From: an uncultured Lachnospiraceae bacterium
Lineage (GTDB): Bacteria; Bacillota; Clostridia; Lachnospirales; Lachnospiraceae
Reading direction: 5' to 3'
Length of the DNA: 36,839 nt
NCBI GenBank assembly: GCA_910578715.1
Contig: CAJTRL010000036.1
Span: 1 to 36,839, forward strand
Positions 8,832-17,071 of this stretch are shown in pieces; position 1 is the first letter of the stretch; each line of letters opens with the position of its first letter. Made by a program: the position numbers and the translations under genes. The notes beneath the pieces were generated by a model, which saw only the letters and a list, made by a program, of their open reading frames with translations, did not search any database and was not told the DNA's origin.

Positions 8832-8943
8832 ATCCGGGTACTCTGTTGTGAATCGTTTCTTCTGATTTCCATCATCCGTTCTGTTCCGGCATTCTTCGGA
8901 TTTCCTCTATCCGTTTCGTTTCATGCCGCTTTTTCAGCTGCCG

Positions 8944-10491
8944 TCAGTCTCCTTCCAGACGCCTGACCGACGCCTCCATCAGAAAACGCATGAACTTGTC
9001 TTCTTCTCCGTCCGGTTCCGGGCTGTTTTGTATCGATGAAGCGCCGTCCTCCGCAAATATCATTTCAAAAGGCCGCTCATGCGTATAAGGCTCCCATTCC
9101 GGCATGGGAGAATTATCCGCATCAAAGCCGTTCGGGTCTCCGCTTTTGATAAAATTCGCCCAATAATTACACATCCGACGGGCCAGGTCATAATGCTTTC
9201 CGGTAAATGGCCGCCAGCATTTGGCCAATGTTTCAAAGAAAAACCACAAATCTACTGAATGAAAAGTCCCCGGATTATCCCATCCCGGAATATCCGCCGC
9301 AAACTTATAATAATAATGATTCTTTCCGATTCCGGCCCCTGTACGCTTATCGAAAATGCCCTTAATGGTGCATTCAAGTCCGTTGACTTTTCCATAGCAG
9401 CCGTTTTCGTCACACGCCGCCGATTCAGACAGCCGAAGAAACTCTTCGGCGTATTCTCCAAATGCCGCTCTCGCTTTTTCGCGCAGTTCCTCCCCGGAAC
9501 CGGCTTTCAAAAACGCCGGAAATTCATCTTCTGTATTCCCCGCCATGACTGGCACATCAGCGCTTTTTCCCTGTAAAAAAAGAACGAGCGGGTCGCCGAA
9601 GCAGAAACGGTCATCCACTGCCGGTCCCATAAAAGGAAATGTCTCCCGGTATTCGGCATACTTATCGCGGATATAGAAAGCGTCCAGCTCTCTTGCTTCC
9701 TCAATCGTTGAAACACCGAGAAATCCCAGAAAATTCATGCCGTTTTTTTCTGCCTCTTTCAACGTCTTCGGCACGCCAAATCCGCCCTTTTCATATGGAT
9801 TCCGAATCATTGCGCTCATAATAACCGCACCTCTGAACAGTCCCTTATTAGCCGGGCACGCCATCTGGCTTAAAACACTCCCGCCGCCGGCCGACTGCCC
9901 CGCAATCGTAACTTTCTCCGGGTCGCCGCCAAAAGCGCGGATATTTTCCGCCACCCACTTCAACCCGGCCTGTTGGTCCAGATTCCCGAAATTTGCCGGA
10001 GCTTCCGACTGTTCTTTTGTCAGCTGCGGATGGGCAAAAAAACCAAATACATTGATGCGGTAGTTCACCGTTACCACCACCACACCTCTCCGCGCCAGCC
10101 GTTCCCCGTCAAACTCCATCTCCGACGGATAGCCCCATTGAAGGGCTCCGCCGTAGAACCAGACGAGCACCGGCTGTTTTTCTTCCACATTTCGGGCTCC
10201 GGTCCAGATATTCAGATACAGACAGTCCTCGCTCATCGGCGTGTCAGGGTCAACATGCCATTCACGACAGTATATATCATCACCAAGCCCCGGCGTATCT
10301 TGTACCGCAATGGGCGCAAACCGGGAGGCATCCCTGATTCCTTCCCAGTTTTCACAGGGCTGCGGCGCCCGCCACCTGTTTTGCCCGACCGGAGGCGCCG
10401 CAAAAGGAATTCCCTTAAATACCGTAATTCTGGGGTCTGCCGCCTCGATTCCCCGCACCTTGCCATTTTCCGTTTCCGCTATTCGTATCAT
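8944..10491 (-). CDS. Type-B carboxylesterase family protein
   Basis: A 515-residue alpha/beta hydrolase of the carboxylesterase type-B family. It shows the FKGIPFAAPPVGQNRW block near the N-terminus, the SEDCLYLNIWTG motif (about 87-98) and the nucleophile elbow GQSAGG with S200. Acidic and His members of the triad are likely in AGNTEDEF and GTFHSVDLW. There is no signal peptide, so it should be cytoplasmic. Linkage to GH51 and the xylan enzymes suggests it removes acetyl or aromatic ester groups from imported oligosaccharides, but the family is broad and the true substrate is not visible in sequence. It starts 112 bases after the GH51 stop with a purine-rich leader. Confidence 0.85.
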   Translation of the reverse strand: MIRIAETENGKVRGIEAADPRITVFKGIPFAAPPVGQNRWRAPQPCENWEGIRDASRFAPIAVQDTPGLGDDIYCREWHVDPDTPMSEDCLYLNIWTGARNVEEKQPVLVWFYGGALQWGYPSEMEFDGERLARRGVVVVTVNYRINVFGFFAHPQLTKEQSEAPANFGNLDQQAGLKWVAENIRAFGGDPEKVTIAGQSAGGGSVLSQMACPANKGLFRGAVIMSAMIRNPYEKGGFGVPKTLKEAEKNGMNFLGFLGVSTIEEARELDAFYIRDKYAEYRETFPFMGPAVDDRFCFGDPLVLFLQGKSADVPVMAGNTEDEFPAFLKAGSGEELREKARAAFGEYAEEFLRLSESAACDENGCYGKVNGLECTIKGIFDKRTGAGIGKNHYYYKFAADIPGWDNPGTFHSVDLWFFFETLAKCWRPFTGKHYDLARRMCNYWANFIKSGDPNGFDADNSPMPEWEPYTHERPFEMIFAEDGASSIQNSPEPDGEEDKFMRFLMEASVRRLEGD

Positions 10492-10603
10492 CTATTTCCC
10501 CGCCTCCATCTTCCATAGCGCCGAAGCGTTTCCTAACCCGGCTTTCCGCAGCCTGGCCAAATTTACGGTCTCCGCTCTGTATGCCGCACCCGGAAAGCTC
10601 TGC

Positions 10604-12106
10604 TTAGTAAATTCTCAGCATCAAAACGCTGCATGGCGGAAGAGTCAGACTGATTCCCCTTTCCGTCAGCGTAAATTCCTGAAATTCCTTTTCCACAACA
10701 TTTTCAGGCTCTTCAAATGTATTATGCGCGTTCATTGCGCCATGCAAAATCTTACCTTTCACAGAAGAAGGTTTCTTTTCTGCCAGCACGATTTCCAGTG
10801 TTTTTTCCTCGGTCAGCGTCAGATTATTCAGCGTTACCGTTATGATTCCCTCTTTGTCCACGGAGACCGATTCGTTCACGTCCGCCACCTGTATTTCTTC
10901 CGTTCCGGTCATGCCGCTTCCTTCCAGACAGCTTTCCACCAGCTCCGCGCCCTGGTGGTTTTTATACATATGGAATATCTGCCAGGTGGGCGTCCGCAGC
11001 ATCTTCTTTCCTTCCGTCAGAACCACCGCCTGTAATACATTGACAACCTGTGCGATACAGGCCATCTTTACACGGTCGCAGTGTTTATTGAAGATGTTCA
11101 GCGTTACGCCGGCCACAACAGCATCGCGCATCGTATTCTGCTGGTACAAAAAGCCAGGATTCGTGCCTGTTTCCACGTCATGCCAGCAGCCCCATTCATC
11201 CACTATCATCCCGATTTTTTTCTCCGGGTCATACTGGTCCATGATTGCGCCGTGCCGTTTAATCACTTCTTCCATGCCGAGTGCGCGCTTCATTGTGTAA
11301 AACCACTCGTTTTCGTCAAAGTCTGTCGCGCTTCCCTTATGCTGTCCTTTTTCCACCCCCACATAATAATGCACGGAAAGTCCGTCCATAAATCCATGAG
11401 CTTCCGCCGGAGCCGGTTTCCTGAAACATTCATGCAGTACCGTATCGGTCCAGTTATAATCCGCCGCATCCGCGCCGCCGCAGACTTTGAATATCGGTGC
11501 GTTTTTGTCATAATTCCTTACATAAGTCTGATATCTGCGGTATAAATTAGCATAATAATCCGGCGTCATATTGCCGCCGCAGCCCCAGTTTTCGTTTCCA
11601 ACGCCAAAATAGTCCAGTTTCCAGGCCTTTTCCCGGCCGTTCCTTTTACGCAGTTCCGCCATGGGCGATACGCCGTCAAAGGTCATATATTCCACCCATT
11701 CGCTCATTTCCTGTACCGTACCGCTTCCCACATTGCCGCATACGTAAGTTTTGCAGCCAAGCTGTCTGCACAGTTCAAAAAATTCATGCGTGCCGAAGCT
11801 GTTATCCTCCGTAACGCCGCCCCAATGTGTATTGACCATTCTTTTCCGCTCATCTTTGGGCCCGATTCCATCCCGCCAGTGATATTCGTCCGCAAAGCAT
11901 CCGCCCGGCCAGCGCAGCACGGGAATGTTAATCTCCTTTAACGCTTCCACCACGTCTTTTCTCATGCCGTTCTCGTTCGGAATTTCCGAACCCTCACCCA
12001 CATACAGTCCTTCATAAATACATCTTCCAAGATGTTCACTGAAATGACCGTAAATTTCCGGCGCGATGTAACCCTTTTTCCGCTTCTCGTTAATGTAAAG
12101 TTTCAT
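10604..12106 (-). CDS. Alpha-L-arabinofuranosidase, glycoside hydrolase family 51
   Basis: A 500-residue GH51 enzyme that releases L-arabinose from arabinoxylan or arabinan fragments, probably inside the cell since no signal peptide is present. The acid/base Glu is E172 in GVGNENWGCGG and the nucleophile is E304 in IVDEWGCWHD. The RWPGGCFADEYHWRD block typical of the family is intact. I chose the ATG at 12106 (MKLYINEK), because AAGGG lies about 9 bases upstream. An in-frame TTG at 12127 adds seven residues but lacks its own site. It is the first gene of its operon, directly downstream of a consensus promoter and a LacI-type operator. Confidence 0.93.
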   Translation of the reverse strand: MKLYINEKRKKGYIAPEIYGHFSEHLGRCIYEGLYVGEGSEIPNENGMRKDVVEALKEINIPVLRWPGGCFADEYHWRDGIGPKDERKRMVNTHWGGVTEDNSFGTHEFFELCRQLGCKTYVCGNVGSGTVQEMSEWVEYMTFDGVSPMAELRKRNGREKAWKLDYFGVGNENWGCGGNMTPDYYANLYRRYQTYVRNYDKNAPIFKVCGGADAADYNWTDTVLHECFRKPAPAEAHGFMDGLSVHYYVGVEKGQHKGSATDFDENEWFYTMKRALGMEEVIKRHGAIMDQYDPEKKIGMIVDEWGCWHDVETGTNPGFLYQQNTMRDAVVAGVTLNIFNKHCDRVKMACIAQVVNVLQAVVLTEGKKMLRTPTWQIFHMYKNHQGAELVESCLEGSGMTGTEEIQVADVNESVSVDKEGIITVTLNNLTLTEEKTLEIVLAEKKPSSVKGKILHGAMNAHNTFEEPENVVEKEFQEFTLTERGISLTLPPCSVLMLRIY

Positions 12107-12133
12107 ACCCTCTTTTCCCTTCTCCAATATTAT

Positions 12134-12147
12134 GTTTAACGTTTAAC
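12134..12147. promoter_or_regulatory. LacI-type operator at GH51 operon
   Basis: The plus strand reads GTTTAACGTTTAAC, a near-perfect palindrome around a central CG (5 of 6 arm positions pair). It lies 11 bases downstream of the -10 box. Its twin lies at 8602-8615. The obvious candidate ligand is the LacI-family protein encoded at 12298-13347. Confidence 0.78.
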
Positions 12148-12158
12148 CTGTTAATGCA

Positions 12159-12187
12159 ATTATAGGGTGTTATCAAAATTCTGTCAA
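12159..12187 (-). promoter_or_regulatory. Sigma-A promoter of GH51-esterase operon
   Basis: Both boxes are perfect matches to consensus on the minus strand: TTGACA (12187-12182), a 17-base spacer and TATAAT (12164-12159). Such a strong promoter implies control by a repressor. Confidence 0.88.
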
Positions 12188-12190
12188 TAT

Positions 12191-12226
12191 AAAAAAGAAT
12201 GCCCGTATATCGGACATTCTTTTAAA
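12191..12226 (-). terminator. Terminator downstream of the LacI regulator gene
   Basis: A 13-bp stem with a TATA loop is formed by AAAAGAATGTCCG and its partner. The single mismatch is a G-U wobble only on the minus strand, where the stem runs into a T-rich tail. It separates the regulator transcript from the GH51 promoter. Confidence 0.8.
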
Positions 12227-12297
12227 TATTTTCTGAATACTCCCTCGAATGAAAACTATTTCAAATGAAATAACCTGTTCCCCGGACCAGCAGAATA

Positions 12298-13347
12298 TTA
12301 TATCCGGTGAACGGATTCCCGTTCTATAAAAGTACAGGGAATCAGGATTTGCGTACTCTGTCCATCCTCTTTCCCTCCCGGTTCTTCCCCTTCCATCTGC
12401 TGTAACAGGAGTCTGGCCGAAGTATGGCCAATCTCTTTTAATGGAAGCGCCGTCGTCGTCAGGCCCGGCACAAAATATTCCGCAATATCCTGATTATCAA
12501 AGCCTGCCACCGCAATATCCTCTCCGGCGCGAAGCCCTTTTTCCGCAAGATACTGGTATACGCCGCCCGCCATTCTGTCCGCCATGCAGAATACCGCTGT
12601 TACATCTGTTTTCAACAGTTCTTTCGCCTCCCGGTAAGCGCTGTCTTTATCCCACCGCGCATAACGTATCCATGCCGGATTATACAAAATCTGATTTTCA
12701 AACAGGGCTTTCTGATAGCCGAGAAGTCTCTGCTGTGTATGGATATTATCTGCCTTGCCGCCGATAACACCGATTTTACGGTGTCCTTTGGAAATAATAT
12801 ACTGCACCATCTCATAGGCGGACTTCTTATCGTCTATCGCGACGGCAGGTATTTTCGGATTGCTGTCAAAGGCATACGCCATCACCGCCGGGATTCTGAA
12901 ATCCTCTGAAAAGCAGTGAATCACCCTGGCATGACCGGCAATGTAAATAATACCATCTACCATAATTGAATCCAATTCCTTCATGACCGGGTCGAGAATC
13001 GAATGATAGCTGGTCTCGTTACTGAACCAGGAATCATTCCATCTGGCATAAAGACGAAGATTTTTCACAATCGTACGATAGCCTCTTTCCTCGCAGAAAC
13101 TCATAATGCCCTCTACCACTTCAGGCGTTGTAAACTGCGCGATATCCTCCGCGATGATACCAATCATCTTCGTTTTCTGGTTCCGCAGCCCCTGTGCGAT
13201 ATAATTGGGTCTGTACCCACGCCTGTTGATGACTTCCAGCACTCTTGCTTTCGTCTCTTCCCCGACTTTCGGTTTTCCGTTCAGAATATTGGATACGGTT
13301 GTCGGTGAAACATTACATTCTTTGGCAATTTCCTTTAAAGTGACCAT
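12298..13347 (-). CDS. LacI-family transcriptional regulator
   Basis: This 349-residue protein has an N-terminal LacI helix-turn-helix (VTLKEIAKECNVSPTTVSNIL, residues 2-22). The hinge region GYRPNYIAQGLRNQKTKMIG follows, then a periplasmic-binding-like sugar sensor domain (about 60-340). It begins 42 bases after the aldolase stop, so the two genes probably share a transcript, and it is followed by its own terminator. It most likely represses the two sugar operons through the twin operators at 12134 and 8602. The effector sugar is unknown. The ribosome binding site is weak. A distant CcpA role is unlikely given the local context. Confidence 0.9.
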   Translation of the reverse strand: MVTLKEIAKECNVSPTTVSNILNGKPKVGEETKARVLEVINRRGYRPNYIAQGLRNQKTKMIGIIAEDIAQFTTPEVVEGIMSFCEERGYRTIVKNLRLYARWNDSWFSNETSYHSILDPVMKELDSIMVDGIIYIAGHARVIHCFSEDFRIPAVMAYAFDSNPKIPAVAIDDKKSAYEMVQYIISKGHRKIGVIGGKADNIHTQQRLLGYQKALFENQILYNPAWIRYARWDKDSAYREAKELLKTDVTAVFCMADRMAGGVYQYLAEKGLRAGEDIAVAGFDNQDIAEYFVPGLTTTALPLKEIGHTSARLLLQQMEGEEPGGKEDGQSTQILIPCTFIERESVHRI

Positions 13348-13389
13348 TACGATAGCGATACCTTTCCTCAGTCTGTCGGGTGATTTCTG

Positions 13390-14349
13390 TTATTTCTGCA
13401 GCAAATGAAGCGCAAACCCCGAAACTTCTTCTTTCAGATAAACGGCGCGCAGCACTCCTTCTTTATAACTTGCGGTCTCCATATTCACTTCGATGCCAAG
13501 CGCTTCCAGATAACTGATGGAACGCCATATATTATTGGTTCCAATGGCAATATGCCCTTTTGCGCCGAGATACGGCGTTTTCATCGCTTCGATGTATGTT
13601 CCGGCGAAGATAGAGCTGTTGCCCGGCTTTTTCGTAAAGCCGAATACGTTATCGAACAAATCCGTCGTTTTGTCCGCTTCTTCCTCGCTCTCACAGTTAA
13701 TGCCCACATGCTTCAGTTCAAATCCGTGAACCGTCATGACCGCTTCTTTGGTCAGTTCCCTGATTTTGTCAAATTCTCCGTTTTTCACGAGCTCGCTGCT
13801 CACCATCCAGCTTCCGCCGCAGGCAATGATTTTCGGAAAAGCAAGGTATTCATTGATATTCCCCGCATTAATTCCGCCCGTCGGCATAAACTTCAGATTC
13901 ACATAAGGCGCCGCCATAGCCTTAATTGCCTTTAAACCTCCCGCTGCCTCCGCCGGGAAAAATTTGACTACTTCCAGTCCGAGCGCCAGCGCGCACTCCA
14001 TGTCCGAAGGATTGCTGCATCCCGGAGCGACCGGAATCTCCTTTTTGATACAATATTCCACGACTGTCGGATTCAGGCCCGGGCTTACGATAAATTCCGC
14101 GCCGGCATTCACCGCCCTGTCTACCTGCTCAGTGGTCAGAACCGTTCCGGCTCCGACAAGCATCTGCGGGAATTTCTGTTTCATGATGCGGATGGATTCC
14201 TCCGCCGCCTCCGTGCGGAATGTGACCTCCGCAACGGGAAGCCCTCCTTCGCAAAGCGCTTTTGCAAGCGGCTCCGCGTCTTCCGCCCTGTCCAGTACGA
14301 CTACCGGAACGATTCCAAGTTTTTGAATTTTTTCCAATACTGCGTTCAT
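13390..14349 (-). CDS. eda: KDPG/KHG aldolase fused to a C-terminal VOC (glyoxalase-like) domain
   Basis: The first 210 residues are a 2-keto-3-deoxy-6-phosphogluconate / 4-hydroxy-2-oxoglutarate aldolase. The Schiff-base Lys is K129 in EVVKFFPAEAAGG and the catalytic Glu is E41 in AEVTFRT. The enzyme splits KDPG into pyruvate and glyceraldehyde 3-phosphate, the last step of hexuronate breakdown. Residues from about 212 to 319 form a VOC-fold domain (HVGINCES near its start and HIAIGTNNIW inside). With about 319 residues it is about 100 longer than the usual stand-alone enzyme. GGAGG precedes the ATG. Its place beside the arabinoxylan genes suggests uronic-acid side chains are also used. The job of the VOC part is unknown. 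Confidence 0.9.
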   Translation of the reverse strand: MNAVLEKIQKLGIVPVVVLDRAEDAEPLAKALCEGGLPVAEVTFRTEAAEESIRIMKQKFPQMLVGAGTVLTTEQVDRAVNAGAEFIVSPGLNPTVVEYCIKKEIPVAPGCSNPSDMECALALGLEVVKFFPAEAAGGLKAIKAMAAPYVNLKFMPTGGINAGNINEYLAFPKIIACGGSWMVSSELVKNGEFDKIRELTKEAVMTVHGFELKHVGINCESEEEADKTTDLFDNVFGFTKKPGNSSIFAGTYIEAMKTPYLGAKGHIAIGTNNIWRSISYLEALGIEVNMETASYKEGVLRAVYLKEEVSGFALHLLQK

Positions 14350-14449
14350 ACTAATCCTCCATTCTTAATCAGCTGTTTTCAGCTCATGTGCCCCTTCCGA
14401 TTCTGCTCTCACAGTTCTTATTTTTTATTGTACTATGAAGGAAACAAGC

Positions 14450-15865
14450 CTACAAGGATTTTCTTATTTGAACAATATCATAAAGCATCATACAGCACGC
14501 CGCATAAAAAAGGCCCATGCTGTAAAGCATGTATCTGGGCTGTGTAAAAATCGTCAGCCCGACAGTCAGGGAATTAACCGCAATGGCAATGATGACGATA
14601 AACATAAAGGTAAGGCTCCGCCCAATCTGCTGCTCCATAGCGCGCAGTTTCTTTTTCTGCACGGTTAAATATAACGCAAGCGCGCCTACGCACAGATAAA
14701 CCGCCAGCGAATACAGGCTTAAAAGGTTTGTTGCCCTGGCAATCGAGTTGACAAACCCGCGCCAGATATTATAAGCCCAGACCTGCATCAGCGGCCCTTT
14801 CTTCTGCCTAAGAAGCGTCCGGACCATTCCATCGCAGATTTCATCATATTTTAGGGCCGCTTCTACTTCGGAATAAGAGAAATTTTCTCCGATATATCCT
14901 TCTACCACCGGATTAATAATGCCATAACCGATTGCATCGTAACTATCCGCAAAATGTACGGCAAGCGGCAGCCATCCTTCCTCCGCATCGTCATATAGAA
15001 TCTCTTCTTCCTCCGCCTGCTCCATAATATCGAGATAAAGCGTTTTCAGCGTTTCATCCTCGAACAGATTCCGGTCGTTTTCCACATCGGAAGTGTACAA
15101 CAGAACACATAAAAAGCCCATCGAATTATGACAGTGTTCTATCCATGCGCCCCGCACCACATAGTTATAAGTTCTGTCCAGCAGTTTTCCCGCAAGCATT
15201 GCCGCAATCATCAGCAGAACGAGCGCGCAGAACTTCCGTATTCTGCGGCTACGAATGATATAATACCATCCGAAAACCGCACCCATAATGATAATCGTAA
15301 TCAGCATCTGTTTTCTTATGCTAAACAGCAGAAAAGACAAAATCATCACTGCCGCTATGTGGCGTTTCTTTTCCGTTATCACGCAAAGATACAGTTCCAC
15401 AGTAAACAGGACAAAAAGGGAAAGGCAGAGTCCTTCCGTCATAATGCAGTCAATGTATACGGAACTCCTGATGGCCGCAAACCGGCAGAGCAGGGAAACC
15501 GCAAATTGAAGAGCGATGGTCGCAAACTGCAGTATCCGGCTGTCGTTCTTTGTTTTTTTAATCATATACCCGGCATACCATGTGGCAAATCCCGCAATCA
15601 GACTCTGGACAACGACCGCCGCCATCATACCGGATTCGGAAATTTCCGCTCCCATCTGTACTTTCATCAGCGCAAGAAACATCGGATATAATGGTTCCCG
15701 TGAAATATCCATTCCCGAATAACTCAGGGAATCCTTGCACCATACGGGCCCGTCAAATATTGGAAAAAGAAGGTAAAACAAAAGACAGACCCCCAAAAGG
15801 AACAGGTCTGTCCCGCTTATTTTTTTCAAAAAAGCCCTTTCTATTTTCTTTTCGTTTTGTTTCAT
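14450..15865 (-). CDS. Polytopic membrane protein of unknown function
   Basis: I do not recognise a specific family. The 471-residue protein has one hydrophobic segment near the N-terminus and about eight or nine further on. A long polar, acidic region in its second half (around DVENDRNLFEDETLK through EEEEILYDDAEEGW) is probably extracytoplasmic. The general plan, including the early GPVWCKDSLSYSGMDISREPLYP loop, is reminiscent of membrane glycosyltransferase-like (GT39-style) proteins, but that is only a resemblance. The ATG at 15865 is chosen because AGAGGTG lies about 9 bases upstream; an upstream extension to 15931 lacks a site. It lies 154 bases downstream of fabH and may be its own unit. 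Confidence 0.7.
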   Translation of the reverse strand: MKQNEKKIERAFLKKISGTDLFLLGVCLLFYLLFPIFDGPVWCKDSLSYSGMDISREPLYPMFLALMKVQMGAEISESGMMAAVVVQSLIAGFATWYAGYMIKKTKNDSRILQFATIALQFAVSLLCRFAAIRSSVYIDCIMTEGLCLSLFVLFTVELYLCVITEKKRHIAAVMILSFLLFSIRKQMLITIIIMGAVFGWYYIIRSRRIRKFCALVLLMIAAMLAGKLLDRTYNYVVRGAWIEHCHNSMGFLCVLLYTSDVENDRNLFEDETLKTLYLDIMEQAEEEEILYDDAEEGWLPLAVHFADSYDAIGYGIINPVVEGYIGENFSYSEVEAALKYDEICDGMVRTLLRQKKGPLMQVWAYNIWRGFVNSIARATNLLSLYSLAVYLCVGALALYLTVQKKKLRAMEQQIGRSLTFMFIVIIAIAVNSLTVGLTIFTQPRYMLYSMGLFYAACCMMLYDIVQIRKSL

Positions 15866-16019
15866 CGCTTCCGCACCTCTTCTATGGCATTTGTCTTTGG
15901 TATTATCTTTCCACATTGTCCGTCCATACATTCACAAATATCTGACCGCCTATTTTATGAGTATACTGCATGTCGGAAAATTTTTCCACCACAAAAATCT
16001 TTCTGCCACAGAATTGTCT

Positions 16020-16982
16020 TTACCATTCCAGCACCGCACTGCCCCAGGTAAGTCCGCCGCCAAATCCCGACAGGACAATTTTCATGCCGGGCTTTAACAG
16101 GCCTTTCCGATTCATTTCATCCAAAAGAATCGGCACGCTGGCCGCGGAAATATTTCCACAATGGTCAAGGCTCGTCGGGAATTTCGTTTCCGGCGCTTTC
16201 AGCCGTTTTGCCACGGACTGTATGATTCTGATATTCGCCTGATGCAATGCAAAATAATCGATGTCTTCTATCGTGAGCCCGGCCTCTTCAACCACTTTTT
16301 TGATGGACGCCGGCACGGTCGTCACCGCAAATTTGTACACTTCCTGTCCGTCCATCTTCGTATAATCCGGCTCCACCGGATTTTTCACATACGGATTATT
16401 ATTTTCCCTGTTCCGACAGGTCAGCACAGCTCCCCTCGCTCCGTCTGAGCCCTGGTCGTATGCAAGCAGTCCTGTCCTCTCGCTTCTCACGACTGCCGCT
16501 CCCGCACCGTCCCCGAACAAAACACAGGTACTTCTGTCATTCCAGTTCATGATTTTGGACAGCGTCTCCGCCCCCAGAATCAATGCCGTTTTATAAATCC
16601 CTGATTTTAAATAAGCGTCTGCGATATGCAGCGCAAACAGGAATCCGGAACAGGCCGCGTTGATATCAAAAGCTACCGCTTTGCCAGCGCCGAGCGCCGC
16701 CTGTACCTGGCACGCGGTAGAAGGCGTTACATAATCACCAGTAATCGTGCCGACGATTATCAGGTCGATTTCCTGAGCCGTTATCCCGGCATTTTCCATC
16801 GCCCGTTTCGCCGCCGCAACTGACATGGATGTCGTCGTTTCTTCTTTTACAAGTCTGCGTTCCCGGATTCCCGTGCGGCTGCTAATCCATTCATCGGATG
16901 TGTCCATAATGGCAGATAACGCATCGTTTGTCACCACCATATCCGGCAGGCAGCTTCCGGTTCCTATGATTCTCGTCTTCAT
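16020..16982 (-). CDS. fabH: Beta-ketoacyl-ACP synthase III
   Basis: FabH condenses an acyl-CoA primer with malonyl-ACP to start type II fatty acid synthesis in the cytoplasm. The 320-residue protein shows the full Cys-His-Asn triad: C111 in NAACSGFLFAL, H247 in HQANIRI and N277 in GNISAAS. Length and motifs are normal. It is the last gene of the fab operon, after the flavin oxidoreductase gene, whereas in streptococci fabH leads the cluster. GGGAAG sits a few bases before the ATG. Confidence 0.96.
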   Translation of the reverse strand: MKTRIIGTGSCLPDMVVTNDALSAIMDTSDEWISSRTGIRERRLVKEETTTSMSVAAAKRAMENAGITAQEIDLIIVGTITGDYVTPSTACQVQAALGAGKAVAFDINAACSGFLFALHIADAYLKSGIYKTALILGAETLSKIMNWNDRSTCVLFGDGAGAAVVRSERTGLLAYDQGSDGARGAVLTCRNRENNNPYVKNPVEPDYTKMDGQEVYKFAVTTVPASIKKVVEEAGLTIEDIDYFALHQANIRIIQSVAKRLKAPETKFPTSLDHCGNISAASVPILLDEMNRKGLLKPGMKIVLSGFGGGLTWGSAVLEW

Positions 16983-17071
16983 TTTTGCTTCCCATACCCT
17001 TTCCTTCTTTATTTCCGGCTTTCCGTTTCAGCAGACACTCAATACTTCCTCTCATACCGTCTGGCGGCATT

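Larger units (their letters stand above)
8581..8943. other. Intergenic region: transporter promoter, operator and esterase terminator
   Basis: This 363-base gap separates the two sugar operons. On the minus strand it carries a terminator for the upstream GH51-esterase operon (8802-8831), the transporter promoter (8629-8657) and its operator (8602-8615). The bases from 8832 to 8943 and from 8658 to 8800 show no gene or other clear signal. Confidence 0.7.

Noticed and set aside
15975..15987. GGAAAATTTTTCC palindrome upstream of the membrane protein gene
   Set aside because: It is an AT-rich palindrome with no second copy in the window, so it is too weak to call an operator.
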